Below are positions 15,815-23,137 of a stretch of 45,084 nucleotides of DNA, in pieces. A program made the translations under genes and the position numbers. The DNA is from DASUPK01 sp036505735. Lineage in GTDB: Bacteria > Actinomycetota > Thermoleophilia > Solirubrobacterales > 70-9. The stretch is taken from NCBI GenBank assembly GCA_036505735.1, contig DASXSZ010000046.1, forward strand, positions 1-45,084. The letters are read 5' to 3'. Position 1 is the first letter of the stretch. The number at the start of each line of letters is the position of its first letter. The notes under the pieces were generated by a model. The model made no database searches. It was not told the origin of the DNA and was given only the letters and a program-made list of their open reading frames with translations.

Positions 15815-18538
15815 GTGAACGCGGGGAGCTTCTTCGAGAGAGTCGCGGCCGCCTGCGTGCGCTGGCCTTGGCTGGTGATCGCACCCATCGTGGCGCTCAC
15901 CGGAGCCGGCATCTTCGCGGCCAGCCGGCTCGACACCAGCGCCGGCACGGACACGCTGGTCAGCAAGGGATCATCCGAGTACAAGGCCACCCAGGACTTC
16001 CACCAGGACTTCGGGGACGAGCCCGTGATCGTGCTCGTCAAGGAGGACCTGCGAAAGCTCATCCTCACCAAGGACCTGGAGCCCCTTTTCGAGCTCGAGG
16101 AGTGCTTCGCCGGTGGCACCCAGCTCGCGGCGTCCCTGCCACATCGCAAGAAGCAGCCGCTGCCGCCGGTCTGCGATCAGATCGCCAAGCTGCACCCGAG
16201 CCGCTCGGTCTTCGGTCCGGGGACGTTCCTCTACCTGAGCGTCGCCGGGATCCAGCAGGCCCTCCAGGGCCAGATCGGGGGCGCCACCCAGGCCGCGCAG
16301 GCCGCGGGTCAGCGGGCGCGGCAGGCCGCGGCCAAGCGGGGGGCGTCGGCCGCGGAGCAGCAGCAGGCCGCCAACGCCGCCGCCCAGCAGGTGCTCAGCC
16401 AGTTCGAGGGCAGCCTCGCGCAGGTGGCGATCAACTACGGCATCACCTCGATCCCCAGGCTCGACGACCCGAACTTCGTCGGCCGCGTCGTCTTCGACCA
16501 GTCGAAGCCCGCGGGCACCCCGAAGGAACGGTTCGGCTACCTCTTCCCGAACAAGGACGCGGCGCAGATCATCGTCCGCCTGCGCCCCGACCTGACGGAC
16601 GCCGAGCGCCATCAGGCGATCGGCTTGTTCCGCGACGCCGTCTCCAACCCCCGCTTCAAGCTCAGCGACGGCAGCTACGTGGTCACCGGGGCGCCGGTCG
16701 TGGTCGACGCCGGCGCCAGGGAGCTCCGTAACCAGACACTGCTCCTCCTCGGTGTCGCGGGACTGGTGATGGCCCTCACCCTGGTTTTCATCCTGCAGCG
16801 ACCGCTGCGGCTGCTCCCGCTGGGGGTGGCGGTGGCGGCCGGGTCGCTGACGCTCGGCCTGGTGGCGCTGTTCGGCGGATCGCTGACCGTGGGCGCAATC
16901 GCAATGCTGCCGGTGCTGGTCGGGCTGGCGGTGGACTACGCGATCCAGTTCCAGGCTCGTTTCAACGAGGCGAGGGCTGAGGGGTCGCCTCCAGGCCGCG
17001 CCGTGGCCACAGCGGCAGCCGGCGGCGGACCGGTCATCGGCGCCGCCTGCGTGGCGACGATCGCCGGCTTCGCCGTGTTCGCCCTCTCGCCGAGCCCCCT
17101 GGTCCGGTCCTTCGGGCTCCTCCTGGTGATGGGGGTCGCGCTCGCCTTCGCGGTCGCGATCACGGGCGGCCTGGCCGCGCTCGGGCTCTCCGCGTGGCGC
17201 GGATCCCCGCCCGAGGAGCGACTCGCCCCTGAGCGGGAGCCCGGTGGCCTCAGGTCCCGTCTGGGATCCATCGGGGCGGGAGCGATCGCGATGGCGATCG
17301 CCAGTCCGCGGCGCGTCTTGGCGGCTGGGCTGCTGCTCGCGATCTGCGGCTGGGTGGCGAGCGCCGGCACCGGCGTCGAGACGGACATCCGGGACCTCGC
17401 CCCGCCGAACCTCGGGGCTCTCAAGGACCTGAACGAGCTCGAGAAGGAGACCGGGATCTCAGGCGACGTCAACGTGACCATCAAGGCCCCGGATCCCACC
17501 AACCCAGCGGTGATCTCCTGGGCAGAGGGCTTCCAGCAGCGCGTGCTCGCCCGCCACGGCTTCTCGGGGAGCGCCGCGAGCTGCGCGCAGGCCCAGATCT
17601 GCCCGGCGCTCTCGCTGACCGACTTCTTCGGTGGCACCAACGCGTCCTCGAGCTCCTCCGGGAGCACTCAGGCAAGCCAGAGCGTCGGTGACGTTCACGC
17701 GCTGGTGCAGTCCCTCCCCTGCTTCATCTCGCAGATCGTGATCAGCCACCGCGGCGAGTGCAGCCCCACCGCCGGGACGACGCCGATCGGCGATACGGCC
17801 GACGTCGCCTTCGGCATCCGGGTTCAGCCGCTCTCCGACCAGCAGAAGCTGATCGATGACATCCGCGCCCAGATCGATCCGCCGGGCGGCCCCGCCCCGC
17901 CGTCCGGCACCACCGTCCAGCTGGCTGGGCTCCCGGTGCTCGCGGCCGAGGCGAACACGGATCTCTCCCACAGCCGCTGGTGGCTTCCCCTGGCGGGCCT
18001 GGTGGCCGTCGGGGTCGTCCTCACCGCCATCTACCGGTCGGCTCGCCGCGCGATCGTGCCGCTGATCCCGGTGCTGATGGCCACCGGCTGGTCGGGCCTC
18101 GTGGTCGCCGCGCTCGGCGTCTCGCTGAATCCGATGTCGGCCACCCTGGGCGCCCTGGTGATCGCGATCGCCACGGAGTTCAGCGTCATCCTCTCCGCCC
18201 GCTACGCGACCGAGCGCCAGGCCGGCCTGTCCATCGGCGAGGCGCTACGGCGAACCTATCTCCGCACCGGCGCGGCCGTGCTCGCCTCTGGTGTGACCGC
18301 GATCGCCGGTTTCGCGGTCCTGGCGATCGCCGGCCTGCCGCTGCTCGATGACATCGGGCTGATCTCGGTCGCGCCGGTGCTGCGCGACTTCGGCCTGGTC
18401 ACCGTGGCCGATCTGCTGGTCGCCCTCGCGGGCGTGATGCTGGTGCTGCCCGCCGCGGTGGTCTGGGCCGAGGAGGGCTTCCCCCTGCCCTCACGCGCGC
18501 GACCGGCGCCGCTCGCCCCCGGCGAGTCCGTTACATAG
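15815..18538 (+). CDS. MMPL/RND-superfamily lipid transporter
   Basis: A 907-residue membrane protein with the duplicated RND layout. TM1 is at about 18-36, then a first periplasmic domain, a block of TM helices at about 306-455, one TM near 500, a second periplasmic domain and the final block after about 725. The proton-relay motif of MMPL proteins is clear in the first half (VGLAVDYAIQFQARF), but the second half has ATEFSVILSARY instead of a DY pair. The first periplasmic domain contains an Ala/Gln-rich, probably coiled-coil stretch at 146-200. Relatives (MmpL, HpnN-like) export lipids or hopanoids. Its place after two YrbE permeases and their ATPase supports lipid traffic. The start is GTG 15815. 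Confidence 0.88.
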   Translation: MNAGSFFERVAAACVRWPWLVIAPIVALTGAGIFAASRLDTSAGTDTLVSKGSSEYKATQDFHQDFGDEPVIVLVKEDLRKLILTKDLEPLFELEECFAGGTQLAASLPHRKKQPLPPVCDQIAKLHPSRSVFGPGTFLYLSVAGIQQALQGQIGGATQAAQAAGQRARQAAAKRGASAAEQQQAANAAAQQVLSQFEGSLAQVAINYGITSIPRLDDPNFVGRVVFDQSKPAGTPKERFGYLFPNKDAAQIIVRLRPDLTDAERHQAIGLFRDAVSNPRFKLSDGSYVVTGAPVVVDAGARELRNQTLLLLGVAGLVMALTLVFILQRPLRLLPLGVAVAAGSLTLGLVALFGGSLTVGAIAMLPVLVGLAVDYAIQFQARFNEARAEGSPPGRAVATAAAGGGPVIGAACVATIAGFAVFALSPSPLVRSFGLLLVMGVALAFAVAITGGLAALGLSAWRGSPPEERLAPEREPGGLRSRLGSIGAGAIAMAIASPRRVLAAGLLLAICGWVASAGTGVETDIRDLAPPNLGALKDLNELEKETGISGDVNVTIKAPDPTNPAVISWAEGFQQRVLARHGFSGSAASCAQAQICPALSLTDFFGGTNASSSSSGSTQASQSVGDVHALVQSLPCFISQIVISHRGECSPTAGTTPIGDTADVAFGIRVQPLSDQQKLIDDIRAQIDPPGGPAPPSGTTVQLAGLPVLAAEANTDLSHSRWWLPLAGLVAVGVVLTAIYRSARRAIVPLIPVLMATGWSGLVVAALGVSLNPMSATLGALVIAIATEFSVILSARYATERQAGLSIGEALRRTYLRTGAAVLASGVTAIAGFAVLAIAGLPLLDDIGLISVAPVLRDFGLVTVADLLVALAGVMLVLPAAVVWAEEGFPLPSRARPAPLAPGESVT

Positions 18539-18552
18539 GCGACCATTAGCGG

Positions 18553-19272
18553 GTGGAGAACGGCGCTGGACGAGACGGCGGCTCCGGGCAGGATCCGCGG
18601 GAGCGCCCGCGCCGGACGACGATCTACTCGCTGATCGTCGGGATGGTGTTCATCGCACTGATTGCGATCGCTGGCATCAACACGATCCAGACCAAGAACA
18701 AGGGCGTGCTGGGCGCGCATAACGAGGGCGACCTCCCGCTTGCACAGTTCGCCGTTCCCGACGCGCGGACGGGGGCGGGTGGCGACGCCAACATCGCCCA
18801 GGACGATTGCGACTCGGCGCGGATCCCCTGCCCGTCAGGCAACCGGCGGACCCCGGCCTGCCGGGTCGATGTCCCCGGTGCGATCAGGGTGTGCGATCTT
18901 TTCGACCGGCCGCTGGTGCTGTCCTTCTGGTTCACCCGGGGCGGCGACTGTGAGGACCAGGAGGACGTCTTCGAGCGGGCCTACCGCCGCTATACGGGGA
19001 GGGTCAACTTCCTGGCGATCGACGTCCGCGACTCCGACTCGGAGGTGCGCAAGCTGATCTCGGAGCACCACTGGACGCATCCGGTCGGCCTCGATCGCGA
19101 CGGCGCGCTCTCCAACCTCTATCGGGTCGGCGGCTGCCCGACCTTCGTCTACGCGTATCCCGGCGGCATCCTGCAAGCCACCTCCATCGGCCAGCTCGAT
19201 GACCAGCAGTTCTTCTCCAAGGTGGACAACCTGATCAACGCGTCGAACCGCCGCGATTCCACGCTCCGCTGA
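18553..19272 (+). CDS. Membrane-anchored thioredoxin-like protein with degenerate active site
   Basis: A 239-residue protein with one TM helix at about 24-43 and an extracytoplasmic TlpA/AhpC-like domain. The fold is recognisable from RPLVLSFWFTRGGDC, the VNFLAIDVRDSD strand and the cis-Pro loop GGCPTFVYAYPGG. The usual CxxC has become GGDC, keeping only the second cysteine (Cys133), and an extra Cys195 directly precedes the cis-proline. Four further cysteines sit in a loop at 86-114 (CDSARIPC and PACR...C). It cannot act as an ordinary CxxC oxidoreductase; a peroxiredoxin-like, structural or thiol-transfer role is possible. The GTG start lies 14 nt after the MMPL gene, and its TGA overlaps the next ATG. 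Confidence 0.75.
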   Translation: MENGAGRDGGSGQDPRERPRRTTIYSLIVGMVFIALIAIAGINTIQTKNKGVLGAHNEGDLPLAQFAVPDARTGAGGDANIAQDDCDSARIPCPSGNRRTPACRVDVPGAIRVCDLFDRPLVLSFWFTRGGDCEDQEDVFERAYRRYTGRVNFLAIDVRDSDSEVRKLISEHHWTHPVGLDRDGALSNLYRVGGCPTFVYAYPGGILQATSIGQLDDQQFFSKVDNLINASNRRDSTLR

Positions 19273-19928
19273 TGGCCGAGCTTCCCCGGGAATGGGAAGT
19301 CGCGCCCGAGCCGGGCTGGGTCGAGCCGGGACTCGCCGAGGAGTTCCCGGGCCTCTCGATCGTCTCCACTGCGATTGAAACGGCGACCGGTCGCAGCCCC
19401 GAGGCTCTCAAGGAGCGGCTGCGCTTCCTCAGCGATCGTATCGGCGGCCCCCAGGCGATCCAGCTCCGCCAGCAGCCCATTCCCTGGGCCTATCGGGTGT
19501 TCTTCCGCCAAATCGGCCTCGACCCCGACACCACCCGCACGCCGATCGAGCAGCTGATCTTCGAGCGGATGCACGACGGTCGATTCAAGAGCCGCAACCG
19601 GGTCGACGACGCGCTCACGATCGCGATGGTCGAGGTGGGCGTGGCGTTGCGGGCCTTCGACGCCGATCGTGTCGAGGGGCGGCTGGGCCTGCGGCTCTCT
19701 GAGGAGGGAGAGGGTTTCGAGGGCCGCGTTTCCCCGCTTCCGGATGGCACGATCGTCGTCGCGGATGAGAGGCGAGCGCTCGGGATCCTCTTCGACCGCA
19801 CGGCCGAGGGGCGCGGGGTGCGGAGGGGCACGAGCAGGGTGCTCCTCGCTGCGATCGGGGTGCGCGGTGTGCCCGATATCGCCCTCGAGGAGGCGTTGTG
19901 GGTGGCGGGCAGCGCCCTGCGAGCGTAA
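19272..19928 (+). CDS. B3/B4 (tRNA-binding-like) domain protein
   Basis: A 218-residue protein resembling the stand-alone B3/B4 domain family (COG3382), related to the editing-type domain of the phenylalanyl-tRNA synthetase beta chain. Supporting segments are VFFRQIGLDPDTTRTPIEQL, RNRVDDALTIAMVEVGVAL and VSPLPDGTIVVADERR, which follow the order seen in that family. The ATG overlaps the preceding TGA (TGATG), so it is translated with the thioredoxin-like gene. The function of the stand-alone family is not established; hydrolysis of mischarged aminoacyl-tRNA or amino-acid binding has been suggested by homology only. Confidence 0.7.
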   Translation: MAELPREWEVAPEPGWVEPGLAEEFPGLSIVSTAIETATGRSPEALKERLRFLSDRIGGPQAIQLRQQPIPWAYRVFFRQIGLDPDTTRTPIEQLIFERMHDGRFKSRNRVDDALTIAMVEVGVALRAFDADRVEGRLGLRLSEEGEGFEGRVSPLPDGTIVVADERRALGILFDRTAEGRGVRRGTSRVLLAAIGVRGVPDIALEEALWVAGSALRA

Positions 19929-19962
19929 ACTTGGCTTCACTCTGGTCGTAGAGGAGGCTCAG

Positions 19963-20517
19963 ATGCCGGAGCTGCTCGAACGCCGTGACCTTTCCGAGGT
20001 TGAGATCGCCCCGGAGGAGTCGCTCGTCCCGCCGACCCCACCCGAGGGCCTCGAGACCGCGCTCTACGAGCTCGACGAGCGCGACGCCCGCGCCGACCTC
20101 TGCCGTCAGATCGCCGTCATGGAGCTGGCTCTCGCTAGGCTGTTCGGCTCGGCTTTCCCGCGCAAGGGGATCGAATTCGCCGTTCCGGGCATGGGCGGGC
20201 CTCGGCTGCTCTCGGTCGACGAGCTCGAGCGGGTGCGCGACTCCCTCGCCGCGCGGATCCAGGAGGTCAGGGCGGACCTGCACGACCACGCCATCGTCGA
20301 GGAGCGGAACCGCGAGCTGATCGAGGAGATGGTCGCCGACCCCGCCTCGCACAAGTGGGTGCGCGTCTACAACGAGGACATCGGCGAGCCCGGGTGCAAG
20401 CACTGGCATTCGACGCCGAAGTGGGGCCCGCTCGGCATGATGCTCGGCTGGTGGCGCGTCAAGATCTCCTCCGGTTGTCCGTTAGCCGAGGGGCTCCGGC
20501 CCCCTGAACCCCTCTGA
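19963..20517 (+). CDS. Conserved-looking protein of unknown function
   Basis: A 184-residue protein from ATG 19963, preceded by GAGGAGG six nt upstream, an excellent ribosome-binding site. The middle is strongly helical and charged (about 30-65 and 85-130). The C-terminus carries a compact cluster of Cys, His and Trp (GCKHWHSTPKWG, then a hydrophobic patch and SSGCPLAEG) that could bind a metal or nucleotide. I recognise no family. It overlaps the next gene by TGATG, so the two are probably made together. Confidence 0.7.
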   Translation: MPELLERRDLSEVEIAPEESLVPPTPPEGLETALYELDERDARADLCRQIAVMELALARLFGSAFPRKGIEFAVPGMGGPRLLSVDELERVRDSLAARIQEVRADLHDHAIVEERNRELIEEMVADPASHKWVRVYNEDIGEPGCKHWHSTPKWGPLGMMLGWWRVKISSGCPLAEGLRPPEPL

Positions 20518-21026
20518 TGGCGACGAAGCGAAAGCGCCGCAAGCGGCGGCGGCGGCAGACGGACGGGACCCCGCCTACGCAACCCCGAACGCCGGCCGTG
20601 GCTCTCGACGACGCCCAGCGCGCCCGCACGGCGCGGCGACGGGCGGGCCACGAGCGGCCACCCGCCCCCTGGGGCGACTTCCCGCTGTCCGAGATCGTCA
20701 TCTTCATCGGGATCCTGCTGCTGATCGCCGGGTTCTTCATCCCGCCGCCCCGCGGTTTCGTGATGATCGCGGTCGGCCTCGGGCTGGGCTCCCTGGCCGG
20801 GCTCGAGCTCTCGCTGCGCGAGCACTTCGCCGGCTATCGCTCGCACACCTTGCTGCTGTCGGCGGCCGTGGGGGTGCCGGTGTTCGGCGTCCTCTTCGTC
20901 GCCACCAAGCTCAGCCCGGCAATCTGCGTCGCCGCGGGTCTGGTGGCGTTCGGGGGCGCCGCCTGGATGTTCGCGTCGGCATTCAGCCGGCGCTCCGGCG
21001 GCGCCCTCTTTCGCCTCAGGGGATGA
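20517..21026 (+). CDS. Small membrane protein with basic N-terminus
   Basis: A 169-residue protein whose first 50 residues are very rich in Lys/Arg (KRKRRKRRRRQ near the start). Four hydrophobic helices follow: IVIFIGILLLIAGFF, FVMIAVGLGLGSLAGLEL, TLLLSAAVGVPVFGVLFVA and ICVAAGLVAFGGAAWMFA. The basic tail should stay in the cytoplasm and may contact nucleic acid or acidic lipid. No family is recognised. It is the last gene of the co-directional run and faces the integration host factor gene across 37 bp. Confidence 0.65.
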   Translation: MATKRKRRKRRRRQTDGTPPTQPRTPAVALDDAQRARTARRRAGHERPPAPWGDFPLSEIVIFIGILLLIAGFFIPPPRGFVMIAVGLGLGSLAGLELSLREHFAGYRSHTLLLSAAVGVPVFGVLFVATKLSPAICVAAGLVAFGGAAWMFASAFSRRSGGALFRLRG

Positions 21027-21063
21027 GTCGAGCGGCCCGCCACCCCTTGCGGGCCGCGGACCC

Positions 21064-21492
21064 CTAATTCAGCCGGTTGGAGAGCTTCGCCTCGAGGGCG
21101 GCTACCAGGATCCGGCGCTGCCGCTCGGTCAGGGTGCCTACCCTCTTCCCCTCGCTGAGAGCGGCCGAGGCCAGCAGCTTGCGCGAGCGCGCGCGGCCCC
21201 AGCGGCGCTGGCTGCAGAGAAGCTCGCTCAGGCTCATGCTCTCGGCCTCCCACGGGGACTCGAGGATGACGTCGGTGACGCTGTGGCGGCCCGCCGAGAC
21301 GGCGCGCTTGAGAGCGGCGCGTGCCAGCCGGACCTCGTTGGCGCGGGCGAGGGCCTGCATGCACTGGGAGCCCGCGCGGCGTCCGGACTCCGACGCGGAG
21401 TCGGTCTGAGGCTCGACGACCGTGGGCTCGATCCGCCGATGCGGAATGGACAGTGGACGGGCAGGGGCAATCGTCGAAGCGGCAGCAGACAT
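21064..21492 (-). CDS. Actinobacterial integration host factor (mIHF/sIHF family), N-terminally extended
   Basis: Residues ~44-135 align with mycobacterial IHF. LARANEVRLARAALKRAVSA matches its N-terminal helix (ARRARAELKDRLKRG), MSLSELL matches MKVSALL, and RRWGRARSRKLLASAAL followed by LTERQRRILVAALEA matches the KVGKVKAQEIM helix-two-turn-helix and C-terminal GLGDRQRKALLE. The family binds and bends DNA without sequence similarity to HU/IHF. At 142 residues it is ~40 longer than the usual ~105, the extra part being a Pro/Ser-rich N-terminus. ATG 21492 follows AGGAGGGAG. It is not in the usual pyrF-gmk setting, so it may be a second, specialised copy. Confidence 0.82.
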   Translation of the reverse strand: MSAAASTIAPARPLSIPHRRIEPTVVEPQTDSASESGRRAGSQCMQALARANEVRLARAALKRAVSAGRHSVTDVILESPWEAESMSLSELLCSQRRWGRARSRKLLASAALSEGKRVGTLTERQRRILVAALEAKLSNRLN

Positions 21493-21644
21493 CTTTTCTC
21501 CCTCCTGCTAGATCAGGATTACGTGGCGGGCTTGGTTGCTTGCGGCCCCCAGTCGCTCTTTTCGAGCCGGGGGGAATGGACGGTCCTCTCCTTTGATTCT
21601 GATCCCGTCCGCTCCCTGCCCCGGAAGCGCGCGGCGAGGCGAAA

Positions 21645-21672
21645 CTTATACGTCCCCCGCGGCGACGGTCAA
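21645..21672 (-). promoter_or_regulatory. Strong housekeeping-type promoter of the integration host factor gene
   Basis: On the minus strand TTGACC (21672-21667) is followed after 16 nt by TATAAG (21650-21645), close to the SigA consensus. The start point would be near 21638, leaving a leader of about 145 nt before the ATG at 21492. This is the clearest promoter in the window apart from those at 30463 and 42565. Confidence 0.7.
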
Positions 21673-21812
21673 CACCCAACCGATCGTCCCGTTCGCTAAG
21701 AGCAGATCTTTTGTCGGATGGAGGATCGCTCGTCCATCCGGACCGGCGCGCGACCTGTCTGCATACCCCGCTTGGATGATCCGAAACCTCGTCCGGACAG
21801 CCCGAAGATGAC
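21673..21812. other. Intergenic segment with an 8-bp inverted repeat
   Basis: Downstream of the serine-palmitoyltransferase-like gene, CGGATGGA (21715-21722) and TCCATCCG (21733-21740) can form a hairpin with a 10-nt loop. No U-tract follows on either strand, so a terminator role is uncertain. With the promoter and leader at 21493-21672 it fills a 320-bp stretch without a gene. I see no ORF or known RNA there. Confidence 0.3.
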
Positions 21813-23120
21813 CTACTCGGCCGCCGGCAGGTCGGGGAAGCGGGTCTTGACGTCGGCGAAGACCTCCAGGGCGCGATCGAGCTGCTTGCGCTCGTGGGTC
21901 GCCATCAGGCTGGTGCGGAGCAGCGCGCCGCCCGGCGGGACCGCGGGGTGGAGGGCGACGTTGGTGTAGACACCGCCCTCGAAGAGGGCCTTCCAGAGGA
22001 GGACGGCCTGCCAATCCTCGCCGATGATCACGGGGACCACGGGGGTGGTCGCCTCGCTGCCGTCCGGCAGGGTCCCCGGCTCGACCACCTTCAGGCCCAG
22101 ATCGCGGAATCCCTGGCGCAGGTAGCCCGCGTTGTCGAGCAGCCGAGCCATCAGCTCCGGTCCCTCGGAGCGGATCACCCGCAGCGCGGCGAGTGCCGCT
22201 CCCACCGCGGCGGGGACCGCCGAGGCGCTGAAGATGAATGAGCGGGATGCGATCCGCAGGTACTCGATCACGTCCTCGGAGCCGGCGATGAAGCCTCCGC
22301 ACGAGGCGAGGCTCTTGGAGAAGGTCCCCATCCGCAGGTCGACCTCGTCCTCGAGGCCGAAGAGTTCGCAGGCCCCGGCGCCGCGCTTGCCGAGCACGCC
22401 GACGCCGTGCGCCTCGTCGACCATCAGCCGGGCGCCGTGGCTGCGGGAGAGCTCCACGATCGGCGGCAGGTCGCAGACGTCGCCCTCCATGGAGAAGACC
22501 CCGTCGACCACAACCAGGGCGCCGCTCCCGTCGGCTACGGCCCGCTCGAGCATCGCCTCGAGCTTGTCCATCCGGTTGTGGCGGAAGGGGCGGAGGCGCG
22601 CGCCGGAGAGCTTGCAGCCGTCGAGGATCGAGGCGTGGTCGCCCGAGTCGCAGATCACCGTATCGCCGGGCTCCAGGATCGCGCTGATCGCGCCCAAGTT
22701 CGACTGGTAGCCGGTGGTGAAGACGATCACGTCCTCGGTCCCCATCCAGTCGGCGAGCTCGCGCTCCAGCTCGACGTGCATCGGGGTGGTCCCGTTGAGC
22801 AGCCGCGAGCCGGTTACGCCGGTCCCGTACCGCTCCAGGGCGTCGCGGGCGGCCTGCTTGACCCGCTCATCCGTGGTCAGCCCAAGGTAGTTGTTGGAGC
22901 CCAGCATGATCGTCTCCCGGCCCTCCATCTCGACGACGGGGCCGGCCTGGGACTCGAGGATCCGGAAATAGGGGAGGAGGTCGCCCTGCTTGGCGGCTTC
23001 GAGCTGCTCCGCCCGGTCGTGGGTCCGGGCCTTCTCGAAGACGTCCACCGGAGATGCGAGTGCGCGCGACAGCGCGACCCGTTTGACGCTGGAGTCGGAC
23101 ATGCCCTGGAAGTCTCGCAT
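21813..23120 (-). CDS. Serine-palmitoyltransferase-like alpha-oxoamine synthase (PLP enzyme)
   Basis: A 435-residue PLP enzyme of the alpha-oxoamine synthase family, which condenses an amino acid with an acyl thioester and releases CO2. Key residues are His162 (GDHASILDG), Asp235/His238 (MVDEAHGVGVLG) and the PLP lysine Lys269 in GTFSKSLASCGGF. GSNNYLGL near 74 and VYTNVALHPAVPPGGALLRT near 385 look more like bacterial serine palmitoyltransferase than Kbl or BioF, and no tdh or bio genes adjoin. Start is ATG 23120, or 23102 (MSDSS). It is divergent, by 17 bp, from a GNAT protein resembling bacterial ceramide synthase, which strengthens the sphingoid assignment. Glycine C-acetyltransferase or 8-amino-7-oxononanoate synthase activity remains possible. 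Confidence 0.82.
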   Translation of the reverse strand: MRDFQGMSDSSVKRVALSRALASPVDVFEKARTHDRAEQLEAAKQGDLLPYFRILESQAGPVVEMEGRETIMLGSNNYLGLTTDERVKQAARDALERYGTGVTGSRLLNGTTPMHVELERELADWMGTEDVIVFTTGYQSNLGAISAILEPGDTVICDSGDHASILDGCKLSGARLRPFRHNRMDKLEAMLERAVADGSGALVVVDGVFSMEGDVCDLPPIVELSRSHGARLMVDEAHGVGVLGKRGAGACELFGLEDEVDLRMGTFSKSLASCGGFIAGSEDVIEYLRIASRSFIFSASAVPAAVGAALAALRVIRSEGPELMARLLDNAGYLRQGFRDLGLKVVEPGTLPDGSEATTPVVPVIIGEDWQAVLLWKALFEGGVYTNVALHPAVPPGGALLRTSLMATHERKQLDRALEVFADVKTRFPDLPAAE

Positions 23121-23137
23121 GTGTAGCTTCCGCAGCC

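Noticed and set aside
21715..21740. Hairpin as an intrinsic terminator of the Spt-like gene
   Set aside because: No U-tract follows on the minus strand (ACAAAA instead), and the loop is large; kept only as an inverted repeat.
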